A stretch of 64,000 nucleotides of DNA from Monomorium pharaonis. Its lineage: Eukaryota > Arthropoda > Insecta > Hymenoptera > Formicidae. Below, in pieces: positions 24,286 to 35,334 of the stretch. Every line of letters starts with the position of its first letter. Positions within the stretch are counted from its first letter, which is position 1. The DNA lies in the NCBI RefSeq assembly GCF_013373865.1, contig NC_050467.1:37805132-37869131 (forward strand). The letters run 5' to 3'. Under the pieces are notes generated by a model, which saw only the letters and a program-made list of their open reading frames with translations, was not told the origin of the DNA and searched no databases. A program made the position numbers and the translations under genes.

Positions 24286-27200
24286 TTTCGATGCACTGTG
24301 GTAAAACAAAAACGAAGCTTCGCACACGCTCAAAAATTTGAAAGTGTGTGTTTAAAGTGTGTCAAAGAGTGAGTTCACTTGTAAATAAAGCGTACTATAA
24401 GTATGAGTAATGTGGAACTGAGTGATTGAAGTGTCGCGTAAATGGTCAGTGCGAATCATTTCTTTGTACATAAAATACATTTAAGTGTACATAAGCTAAA
24501 GCAAATCAGAGTCAAGCCATTATCAAGAATGCACAATATGTAAACAGACATGTGAATAACATAATCAATCATTGCATTTTATCATAACTGTAAATACTAC
24601 ATGCGAGGACATACAACATCGTTTTAATAGAGAATTTTTATACAATGGGCTTCATTCTCTTCCAGTATTTTTTTTCTTCTGTTGTGTAAACGATGAAGAA
24701 AAAGGGTATATATGATTTTGAAAATCTATCGGCCAATCTCGCTGAGTACAACATAACTGATTCACGTGCTCATTACTTTTGTACTGTCATGCATATATAT
24801 AAATTGATCTTAACACCAATAAGGTCGTGTATATATATAATATATATAAATATACATAAATTGCTCTTAGCAATTTATAAAATTTGGATATTAAATATCA
24901 GTTGTAATATTTGATCATGGCTTGATTTTGTTATCTGTCAATATTGTCATACAACTCTGAAATTCAAATCACTTGTCAACGCTTAAACTCTCTGTTTAAT
25001 CACTAATGAAATGTTTCTTTTTTCTTCTTTTTTTTAAACGCAATTGGATTTTCTTTTTACTATATCGTGATTGAGAATCAGAAGTTGTACAATTGACTAG
25101 TTTTATATAATTTTTTATAAAGAACTGGCTGGTGGACTCCCCAACAACAACAAGTTCTATGGCTGATGTAAATAATACATATATCGTTCTTTCGCAAGAA
25201 AAGTGATATAAGTAAAAAAATATAAAAGTATTCAGGACATTCAACTGATATATTTAAAACTTAATCCACACATAATACAAAATTCGAGAAATTTTGACTT
25301 GTGTCATTTTTCTTGCAAGGTGCAGTATATCGCAGCCTACGTAATTATACAACAGTCCTATCGAGGCTGAAATTGAGATCTAACAAGAAATTGCAAGGAT
25401 CTATTACTGAAATTAACGAAAAGATGTGGAAAACGCGGAATAAATGGATCCTACATGTATGCACATAAAGTATTGATGCAGCTCACATTGGAATGTGAAG
25501 CACATAAGGTGCATGAATAAATACTCTGCTCTCGTGAAAGATAAAATAACTGCCAAAGTTATTATATTATTGACATAGAATCTCTACAGATCTCCATGAA
25601 ATTATGGATAAGCACGAGAAAGAGTAATGAAATGTGCAGGAAACTTTGGTATGCATGACTGTATAATTGGAGTTTGAAAGAATTTCGAAAGCCACCAGCC
25701 AATATGACTTAGGGTTTTCGATGTGAGATACGGAACAATATACCAAAATATTTCATATTTGAAGAGAATCCTCTTCGAATGAAATATTAATGATGTACGA
25801 AGGCGGTTTAAAAATGTATTTAGGGCTGTAATATCAGACACTATGAGCTCATCATGGAACTGTAGATAGAAGATACATGGTACATGAAATAACTGCTGAC
25901 ACAAAAAAGGAGCTGAAATTGTAAACTATCAGATATTTATAGAATGTTGATCTGGGCGAATGTTGTTCATACTTGCTGCCTTCAACCTTTGACCAATGTA
26001 TATAATTTTTTGTTTGTAGTGACATCAAATGCTTGGTTCAAATTGTAACTTGAGTTTGATGAAAGTTCAAAGTATATTTTCAAGTCGGGATACATTCCGC
26101 GGATCTCTGAATTTTCATAGAAAGTACCATCGTAGCTTTGCCAGTTAAGTTGAGAGAGATTCGCGCATGTTTGTAAAATATAACAAATGCGCAATCATAC
26201 TCACGAATTAGCTTATTCATGGAGATAAGTTTTATTCATGGAGATTCTTGTCTCACAAAATTTAATTCATTTTGCATGCCCACAATTTTGGACAGTTTAG
26301 ACATTCTCGATCGCGTATGCCGCAAATTTTACTCGTAAACGTGAAAAAACGAAATCCTTAGGTAAAAAACGTTTTTCGCGCAAATTTTGTTTTTGTTCAC
26401 CGCAGACTTGTTGCAAAACAATTGATCACTGTATATTTATTACAAAGTGAGTTTTACAAAAATAATCGCAACTGAATAGTAAGTTAAAAAATAATCATAA
26501 AGGTCGTAAACCTATTTTTTCTCTATCGTATAATCTGATCCTATCAACAGCATGCCGCAAGATTAATGAAATGAAAAACATGTTCGCTTAATATTAACTA
26601 TCCCGGCAAAGTTTCTGAGCTAATTTAAGATAAAATTTTATTCATAATTGAGTGATAAATCACAGTCGTACTTTCGAATTGCTGCCAGATTTGTAAACAC
26701 GTACACGTACATTCGTGATTTTTTCTGCGCGCGCGACTGTAGAGGAAAAAAAGATAATATAACGAATCGCGTAGAATATACTGTATATTGAAAGAGGCAA
26801 ATTGAAATACGTTGAAGTACGATGTACCATACTCAATGACTGTTACGCATCTTTCTATTTTATATTTTTATTTGCTTTTTCGATAGTCTCAGATTTAGCA
26901 AAATTTTTCTAACAATGTATATAGCTACTGTGTACGGGCAGATAAATATCTGTTGAATACAAGTAAGAAGTCAGTGTTGATTGCGAAAACTTTGTTATCG
27001 GTGATATCTAATGATCCTTTATGATCTCTAATGTACTCTAAACACTGTCTTCTGCTTGAGATAACGAAAGCAAATAATCTGCTAGATAATGATGGTGCCG
27101 TTGACCACAATATAAAATGAACAACCAGAGCATAATGGAAAATCAGATCAGCAATTATATCTGCTATGATTTGATAATTTATTGGATTCTTTTTTGTGTC

Positions 27201-29690
27201 ACTGTTAATGCAAGAACGCTATAATGAATTAAGCTCATGTGCGATCTTGTTGATCAAATGATGTGTTGCCCACTGCATATTTATTTGATCGATCGGAATC
27301 GCATACGATTGCATCATAGTCTAATATTATGGCCCCTCTTCATTTTATTATCTACTTAATATACAAACCGTAAATGGATTCAATGTAATATCAATTGGTT
27401 CGCCAAACAATCTATTTGCGACATACAATTTACAAAATACGCCCAAATAGGCAAACTATGAAAATCTGCTCTTATTCTACCAGCTTCCGTTGATTTGCTT
27501 ATGAACGATTTTTTTTTTTTTTTTGAAAATTCTTTTGGCAATATTACGTAGACTAAGAGGAAAATACTTAGTCTTACCGCGCTGTAATTGGAAACATCGA
27601 TAGATCCATTTTATGGAATCTATTTTGCGAAATATATTTTATTCAACTTTCGAAAGAGTCAATTGGCTCGTATTAATAAACGAGCAAAATCTTTTCCTTT
27701 TATAAAAATTTTATAAACTATTTCAATCAAAATTGATTATTTCTAACTAAAAATTCTTATAACAACAAGATTCTTAAAATAAACAAGATTTGTACATTTT
27801 CAAGACTTATAAAACTCGTCCATTTATTGATATTAAAGATATACAAAATTGCTGTATTTGACTCTTTCTAAAGAATGATGTTTATGCAAAATATATAAAC
27901 TTAGAAAAAAGTGGGCTTAAAAAATCCAAAAAAAAAACATTGATTAGCAATGTTATGTGAGCAGACTGAAGAACATGGTAATCTTAGAATCTTTACTTCT
28001 CTTGCAGCCATATCTATATTCAGCTGTTCTTATATTCCAAATTACAAACAAATGTCCTTTTCTGAAAAAAATGCTGGAAAATAAGTTGACGAGTATATCC
28101 GTGGCGCAATTTCACAGCTGCAAGTTGCCAAAGTAAATATTTTTTACTTTGGTATATTTTTTACCACGTCTTCATGTCTGTTCCATGAGATATATCCAAG
28201 TGCGATTCTTGCAATTAATCTTGGATATAACAAGGAGTGCCCTTGATATGAAAGTAAGAAAGCGAATGTAATTCGTACGACGTAGAAATACGATTCGGAA
28301 GTAAATGTGTTAACATCCTGGGTACGTGCGAGAATTGCGGAGGACTCTCCCCGATTTCATCTAAACGGGGGAGAGAGTAAATTCTACTTCTCAATGTTTG
28401 CGATTTAAATCGTAAGTGTGAAGGGGAACATCTTTAGAACGAGCTCTCTCTAACAGCACATCTCGTAGATCTCGTACCTTCGCCTAAATTATTTCCATTG
28501 GTTAACCCAATGCGGCGAGCTGCGTGCAAGCACATTCCCAACAAATAAACCGTGAATCGATTGCATCGGAAGTTTAACATCTAAACGAACATCATTCCGT
28601 GTTCGAATAACATACGCAGCTCGAGTAATGATATTGGAATTAGATCTCCAATATACATGAAATATTAAAAAAAAAAGTATAATTTGTTTGAAAAAAAATA
28701 GTATCAGTTTATCGACTCTCCATGCTTTACCGTTTTGTTAAAGAATTTATTATTTGTATATTTGTTTAAATTGCGAAACCAATCCATTCAAAATGGCACA
28801 ATTCTGAACGGCTTATAATGTGATACCATTTTGTTACAATTATTAATATTATTGCCATTATTAACGAAGAGATATGAACGAAGAATTTTCGACACTATGT
28901 TATCGGACATCGATTTATTTTGTGACGTTAAATTCTGAGCTTCGATTGTTCGTAAATTACAAGCAGCATAAAATTGCGAAATATGTCATTTTAGAAACAT
29001 TTTCGCTGCAATTGTATTTTATAATTTGTGCAATTAGGATTACACGATCAATGAAACTGAAAAAGTACGTTTCCCTAAATAAATGATAAGCAAATAGCAA
29101 ATTGTTTTCGCAATATTATGCAATTTGTATATTCACTTACAAATAACTCGCGGCTCACGCGTAATTGTGTGCAGATGAAATACTCTCTGTATTTCTGATT
29201 TTTATGTGCATTTTTCAAGACGATTATTCTCTCTATTCTTATGTGTTAATGTTTTGAAAGCGGTCTGTGAGCGATAGAACAAAATTACAGTTTTCTTATT
29301 CCGAGTAATGTTATCCTTTTTCTTTCTCTAAATTGTAAAGATGGGTTTGCGCGTGACTATGAAAAGAACTTTTTTTATTTGTCTTCGCCATTCTGTTAGC
29401 TCAAACCCATTCTGATGAGTCGTATGTCAATTTTGTTTCCTTGAAGGGACAGAACAGCACAACTGTTGTCCCCTAATAAAAATTCTGTTTCAGTACACAC
29501 GATACACGATGTATCCTTTTTTCTACATAAATCCCGAGGTACTCTTAATCTTTTTTCCTCCTACGTAAAATGTTCTCATCTCACGCGTTCATTATATTCA
29601 AACAAGATTATTAAAATTAAACAAGGTGAATTTTCGAGATTATGTTTTGAATCATATCCTGAATCTTGAAATTATTAAGGCCTAAACACA
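24286..29690. other. 3' flank of Me31B and AT-rich intergenic DNA, no gene supported
   Basis: An AATAAA at about 24379 follows the Me31B stop, and a long 3' UTR may extend further. Small open frames between 25600 and 27110 on the minus strand (for example 26194-25982 and 27110-26925) have no domain I recognise and no consistent splice partners. A GC-rich stem, CTCTCCCCG/CGGGGGAGAG, at 28345-28375 and an AT-rich palindrome near 28128-28152 are the only local structures noted. Confidence 0.5.
28345..28375. repeat. GC-rich short hairpin in intergenic DNA
   Basis: A 9-base stem around a 12-base loop, in otherwise AT-rich DNA. It may be chance or the core of a small repeat. Confidence 0.5.
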
Positions 29691-29787
29691 ATGCCAGGCA
29701 ACAGGCCATAGGAACAGGAAATAAAGAGAAAAAAAGAGAAGATCCTTTCTTTCATTATTTCTATTCCTATTGCCTGTTGCCTGGCAT
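29691..29787. repeat. Near-perfect 34-bp inverted repeat, MITE-like
   Basis: The left arm starts ATGCCAGGCAACAGGC at 29691; the right arm ends GCCTGTTGCCTGGCAT at 29787. The outer 16 bases pair perfectly and the next 18 nearly so, around a purine-rich spacer of about 30 bases. This is a small foldback element or MITE remnant. No coding capacity. Confidence 0.85.
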
Positions 29788-32700
29788 CATTCAAATCGTA
29801 TCAATGTACAATCGTTTGTAAATTGATATATTGAATGTATTATCTAATGTATAAAGAAAAAGGAGATTGTTCTACATAAATTCATCTTGCCGCTAATGAA
29901 GTTATTAAGCGAAGTCCATTTATTATTTACTCGTATTTCGAAACATCTGCGGACACTTATTGTTAGAGTTCGCAATATATTTTGTAGGTATATCCGAGGA
30001 TTATTGCAGCTAATGCGCGTTTAAGCGGATTACATCAAATGCGACGTTACATGGAGATATCGAAGCATCCTCCTTATAATACGGCTCACGTTAATTTATC
30101 GCTAGACGAAGTATGCATTTTCCTCTAATCACATTTAATACTACTTAATATTTAACGTTTAGTACGATTTATGAGATAAATCGATATCGAACAAGTGTGT
30201 TAAATGGTATTTCGTCTCAAAGGGAATATTGCTCTCGTATCGACGTTACAATTGAAAAAATTAATGGATTGGTTGTGAAATTTTGCAGCGAGTACACTGA
30301 TACTTTTGAATAGTACTTTATTCCCAAAATATTACACAGTAGTAAATAGAATGTAAACAACACAAGCTATTTGTTTGAAAATATCGGTTCAATTTTATTA
30401 CGGGAAATTATTCAATCAATGATTTATAATTACATGGAAGAATACGTGCGGTCAGATTTGTACGTTCTTTTTTTCAATTTTTCTACAAAGCTGGAAAAAT
30501 AACGAGAGATTTGCTTTCATACCACACATCCAGGAGGGATGATGAAATTTTTAATTTAATTTTACGGCTAAAATTAATTTTTAAAAATTGCAGATATATA
30601 ATATACGTAAGATACAAGAGGTGCTTTCTCGATGTCAGCAAAAGTAAAAGAGTATCTTGAAAAGCATTCGCTATCGAAAATTAAACACCGATACTTCAAT
30701 ACCATCCGATAGGCATCCGTATTTCGATACAATCGCCGTTATCGTAAGCCTCTCGGGCTCCATGCGATCCTCTGTGGCTCTTTCAAAGAAGGTGAATCTG
30801 CGGAGGGCAGAATCCGCGTGAAGAACAAGCCGACGTGGCTCGGAGAATGTGGGCGGAGAAGAGGGCATAAGAATTATACTATCAGACCCCTTGGCGCGAT
30901 ATAAACGTGGGCCGCTATTGATCTTAAGTAGTCGCTTAAATAGCGTCGTTTGGCCGTACCACCACGGCGTCGTCGGATGCATCGCGTCCAAAGACACGTT
31001 ATCGACTTCTCTCTCTTTCTCCCTTGTCTTCCCTTAATGCATGTGAATACACCTTCGTCGACGTACAACATCCGACGTGACACTTTCTGCATTCTCGTAT
31101 TTCTTCAACCGTACTTATTTCTTTTTGGCTTATCTTTATTTATTACTATTGGTTCAGTTTTATGGCAGGAAATTATTCAATTAATCATTTATCACTATAT
31201 ATAAAAATACGTGCAATCAGAATTGTATTTGTTTTTTCTATTTTACTACAAAGTTTGGAAAAAGAAGGAACGAGGAAAGTAAGAATTGCTTTCATCTAAA
31301 GAAAGAGAGAAAGAAAGAGATACAATTTTTAATTTTATCAAAGAATTTAATACATTTAAATAGGCGCTTTCAATTTATAGATTTCTAATATTTTTCTTAT
31401 TTTCCTCGAATCAAAGGATATGGATACTTTTAACTTTTAAAGTATATAGATACTGATGAGTCAATTAATTAATTAAAGTATCGTATATCAAAGAACACGA
31501 TTAAAAAATTATTTTATCAATTTTATTTTTCCTGACGGTCGATCAAGTTTCAAGAACACCTATATTTTTGCATAACCATCTCCAGCTATAACGTTTTCTG
31601 ACCGGCGATGCACACCGTTTATATCAATTTTATCGCTATTTTTAAAACAAACAAAACAACATGGCCAATTCTATTTATTTTCATAAAGCACACTAAATGA
31701 AATGACGAAAGAAAGCGCAATTCTACGACCCTCTTCCGGACCAATTCTGTAAGATTTATTTTCTTGTCACTTTGAATCGCATCCCTTTCCTCTTTTTTTC
31801 TCGGAAAAGGGGAGAGGGAGAGAGAGAGAGAGAAACACGTACCGTCGCAATTTTGCCAACAACGGACAGGCAGATATCGATTCGGACGGCCAATTAGGTC
31901 TAAGAGGTCCTTCAGGGAGAATTTGTACACGACACACTACGAATCACTCCTCCATCTCTCCACCACCGTTAACGTGTCACTCTTCTCGCCGCGTAGCCAA
32001 ATTCAGCCATCCCTCCTTCTCTCCATCTCTCTCTTTCGTTCTCGACTCGTCCCATCTTTCTACGGTCGTGGCTCTCTCATTTTCTGAATTATTTTTCCAC
32101 GAGTCGTTTGCAGGGTCGAGACTCTGGAGACGGGGAGAAAAGAGCAAGGGGAAGAAAAAGAGAAAGAGAGATTCGTACGGTCGAGGGAGTCTGTATGCCA
32201 CACACATCCCCCTCGAATATATATAGGCGACGACAATGCGACGATAGCGACGGAAAAGGATACAAGGATGCTGTGTGTGGAAGAAGACGGCGCGGTATAA
32301 AGAAACGAGAAATACTCTGACCCGTATTCCTGCTTCTATCTTCGCCGCCACATTTAGCGCACTAAGCGTGGCCATCAGAGTGTGTGGGCTTTAGGACCGA
32401 TCCCTGGAACGTCCGTTAACCCCAGGTTGGAGGTGTATTACCCAATCCAAGGAGATACGAAAGAATGGGGGTATTTTCAATTATGGCGAACGAGATGATG
32501 AATAAAATATCTATATCTCTATTGTTGTTTCTATATAAATTCATCACGGAAGATAATATATTTTTCGCGGTTCCTGAGATTCCAAGCGAATCTTTCAATA
32601 GTCTGTTCTACTTGCTTCTTGCTAAACATCAAAGATTGGAGCAAGATGGAGAGAGAGGGAGAGAGAGACAATTCAACTATCGTTAAAATTAATCGATGTC

Positions 32701-33540
32701 CCAAGGAAACGTCGCTTATTTGTACGGTACGAGAATCGGGCAGGCACGCGTTTAGCGTAGTCGAGTATGCGACCGGAATACGAGATCTTAGGAGACCACG
32801 AATCTCGCTCGCCACGCGGGCGGAATTCTACGATGGAATTCTACGATTCCGTAGCCGATATTGCGGTTGGGCCGACGGTGGCACCGGGCGCCAGAACCGC
32901 CGCCACCCCTCCCCCTCTACCCCCGTAATCTGGCAGTGCATTTAACCACTTTGCGAAATAGCCGTATATCTCTCCCCGCTGTGACGTAGCATTCGATATG
33001 TCGAGAGTGCGGGATTCGGCGGCAAAATCGGCAGAATGGGGGGGTAGCGGAGAACGGGGGAGAAAGTTCCCGAGGATAAAGAGACGCGAAGCGCCGAGGC
33101 TCTCGTGACGGGGACGAGGAAACCCGACGGAGAAAGAGAGAGAAAGAGCGAATATAGCGACGACTACGATATGCGCGCGCCCCCGTCATACCCGTTTAGG
33201 GATGGAAGGTGTCCCCCGCCCCGCGACCAGGGTGGGGTTGCGCGACCGTTGGTAGGGGGTGGAAATGCTCCCGATTCGACTCGGTGTGTAGGGCGCACGA
33301 GCCGACCACCGCCGCTGAGGGTTGGAAGTGGGGATTTGTTACAGGGAGAGTATCCGTAGGCAGCGTAGGGGAGAGAAGAGAGAGAGAGAGAGAGAGAGAC
33401 AGAGTAGAAATGAAACAGAAAGAAGAGAGAGAGAGAAAACGAGAGAGAGGGTGGACGTCGGGACGCTGGAGAACGTACGCGCGCGATTGCAGGGTACGAG
33501 GGGTGGTGTAGACTCGAATCACGATGATGTGTACGTGTAT
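29788..33540. other. Intergenic, turning CpG-rich and purine-tract-rich, no gene supported
   Basis: AT-rich until about 30600, then mixed. From 31700 to 33540 the DNA is CpG-rich with GA tracts (31809-31831, 33371-33399), and overlapping ORFs of up to 132 codons occur on both strands. Their translations are Arg/Ser low-complexity, as expected from such composition. The region may be distal regulatory DNA for the LRR-Ig gene to its right. Confidence 0.45.
33371..33399. repeat. (GA)n microsatellite
   Basis: About 14 nearly uninterrupted GA units within a longer purine-rich stretch. Confidence 0.9.
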
Positions 33541-33552
33541 GTGTGTCTGATA

Positions 33553-33821
33553 TACGGGGTGTCGTAAAAAATTCAGACTGTGATAGTATTATTCTCTAAC
33601 GACTTTTTAGTTCTTAATTAAAATTTCACAGGAGATTTCGTTATTCTTCTTCACGGTTTATCAAATATCAATCGAGTCGTTATAAAAGAGACTCTGACCT
33701 TCTTTAAAATTCTCTTTGAGACTTCTAAAATATTAAACAATTCGGACTTTATCTTTCAAACGAAAAATCCATTTCGATATCGTCTCGCCGCTATCTCTCG
33801 AGTTCTATCGGCCACCCTGTA
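33553..33821. mobile_element. Putative 269-bp MITE with TA-flanked, degenerate terminal inverted repeats
   Basis: The left end TACGGGGTGTCG and the inverse of the right end (TACAGGGTGGCC) agree at about 10 of 12 positions, with TA at both outer edges. The inside is AT-rich and noncoding, unlike the GC-rich surroundings. TA duplications and GGGTG-type ends are common in Tc1/mariner-derived insect elements; the family is not assigned. Confidence 0.5.
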
Positions 33822-33966
33822 GCTGGAGCGGAAGAAGGGTGCGCCCTACTTCGCGTCGGCGTTTTCCCTCCCGAGCGGCCCAGGATGCAAGGGGCCGAAG
33901 GGGGTGTTGAAGGGGGTGCGAGGGTAGGAACGCAGCGGGGATGTTAGCAGGGTACGGACGTACGAA

Positions 33967-33990
33967 CGGACGGACGGACGGACGGACGGA
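33967..33990. repeat. (GGAC)n tetranucleotide repeat
   Basis: Six perfect units of GGAC beside further purine repeats. Confidence 0.9.
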
Positions 33991-34159
33991 GAGAGACGGA
34001 GAGAGGATGACGCGAGATGAAGATACGAGGAGAGGAAAGCCGCGCGAGAGGGTGTCTCTCTGTTTCGCTGCCGGGGGTTTCGCAGTCTAGCACTTCAACA
34101 ACGACGACGCCGAACGTCGCTGGCGTCGCCGTCGCTGTTTTTTCCCTCAAGCAAGGGAA

Positions 34160-34180
34160 CGCGCGCGCGCGCGCGCGCGT
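34160..34180. repeat. (CG)n alternating purine-pyrimidine tract
   Basis: About ten CG units, a sequence able to adopt Z-DNA. Confidence 0.9.
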
Positions 34181-34260
34181 CAACGATAGATAGAAACGTA
34201 AAGAAAGAGAGAGATAGAGGGAGAGAGACGTTGACAGATACATAGAGTGGGTGAAAGGGA

Positions 34261-34300
34261 GAGAAAGAGAGAGAGGGAGAGAGAGAGAGAGAGAGAGAGA
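34261..34300. repeat. (GA)n microsatellite
   Basis: Imperfect then perfect GA repeat upstream of the LRR-Ig gene. Confidence 0.9.
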
Positions 34301-35276
34301 CAGAGAACAAGGGGTATCGGGGAGACGCTTGCGAACCCTCGTACGTTGGCCCCCGCGCAACGAGAGCAACGTTACGCTCGGCTAGCACGACGGGGCACCT
34401 CGTGAGAATTCGGGTATCAGGGGTGCTTCTATAGTAGCGGCGGTGGTCGGTGATGTGAGTGGTGGTGGCCTGGTGGTAGCGGTGGTGGTGCCGTCACTGG
34501 TGGTAGTAGTGGTGCGGTTACAGTCGATACGGCGTGGCGGAGGCGTCGAGGAGCTTCTCGTCGAGGATGACGACGCGAGTCGTGATGCACGTTGATGGAC
34601 GCAGATTTACGTAAGAACTACGACGACGAGGAGAATCTGTCCGCCTGCTCCTCCGCACCTAGTGGTGACGTCGTATGTGCTGGTCGCGTGTGCGCACGTG
34701 TGACGCCGCCAATGGATACTCGACGAAGTGGCTGATCGAAAATCCGAGGGGACGTCCTCGGTGGTTTGGGCTCGTCGGACGGAGTGCGCGCTGCTCGAGG
34801 AGCGAGGAGCGCGAAGGAACGTAGCGGAACGACGAAAAGTGCTGAGGAAGGACTCGCGCGAATGGACGAGACGGGTCCGTTCATTTTCGATTCCCCTCGG
34901 TGCGCAGCGAGGATTCCAGAAAGCGGGCGGCTCCGTATAAATTTCGAGGTGTGTGAAAGGAGCAACAGTCAATAAAAGGAGAATCGTAAGTAGGAGAACG
35001 TTAGGGAGGCAGGTGCGAAGAGGAAAGAAAAAAAGAGAGAAAGGAAGAGGTATAAGTGCGAGAAGACGAGAAGAGGAGAAGGATGGGCGTAAGATCGGTC
35101 CCGAGAGGCTTCCCCGCGCGGAAGACGCTTCTCGATCGTCGTTGAAACGACGTACGCGAATCCCGAGTGTCGTCGGGAAAGCGTCGCGGCGGCACAGAGA
35201 GAGAGAAAGAGAGAAAAAGAGGAGGAGGAGGAAGAAGAGCCGCGAGTCGAATCGAGCGAAACGCCGAAAGTTCGCT

Positions 35277-35277
<1 letters not shown>

Positions 35278-35320
<43 letters not shown>
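35278..35320. repeat. (ACG)n trinucleotide repeat in the probable 5' UTR
   Basis: Fourteen ACG units ending 14 bases before the start codon of the LRR-Ig gene. Variable length here could affect translation. Confidence 0.95.
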
Positions 35321-35334
35321 AATAACGATCCATC

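Larger units (their letters stand above)
33822..35334 (+). promoter_or_regulatory. Upstream region and probable 5' UTR of the Kekkon-like gene
   Basis: GC-rich, repeat-laden DNA immediately upstream of the LRR-Ig start: a GGAC tract (33967-33990), GC dinucleotides (34160-34180), GA tracts (34261-34300), GGT-rich DNA (34436-34510) and ACG repeats (35278-35320). Poly-GA tracts can bind GAGA factor in insects. The transcription start is not identifiable by eye. Long ORFs on both strands here are low-complexity. Confidence 0.45.

Noticed and set aside
25602..27110. Small minus-strand ORFs as exons of a chemoreceptor-like gene
   Set aside because: No recognisable receptor motif and no consistent splice phases between them.
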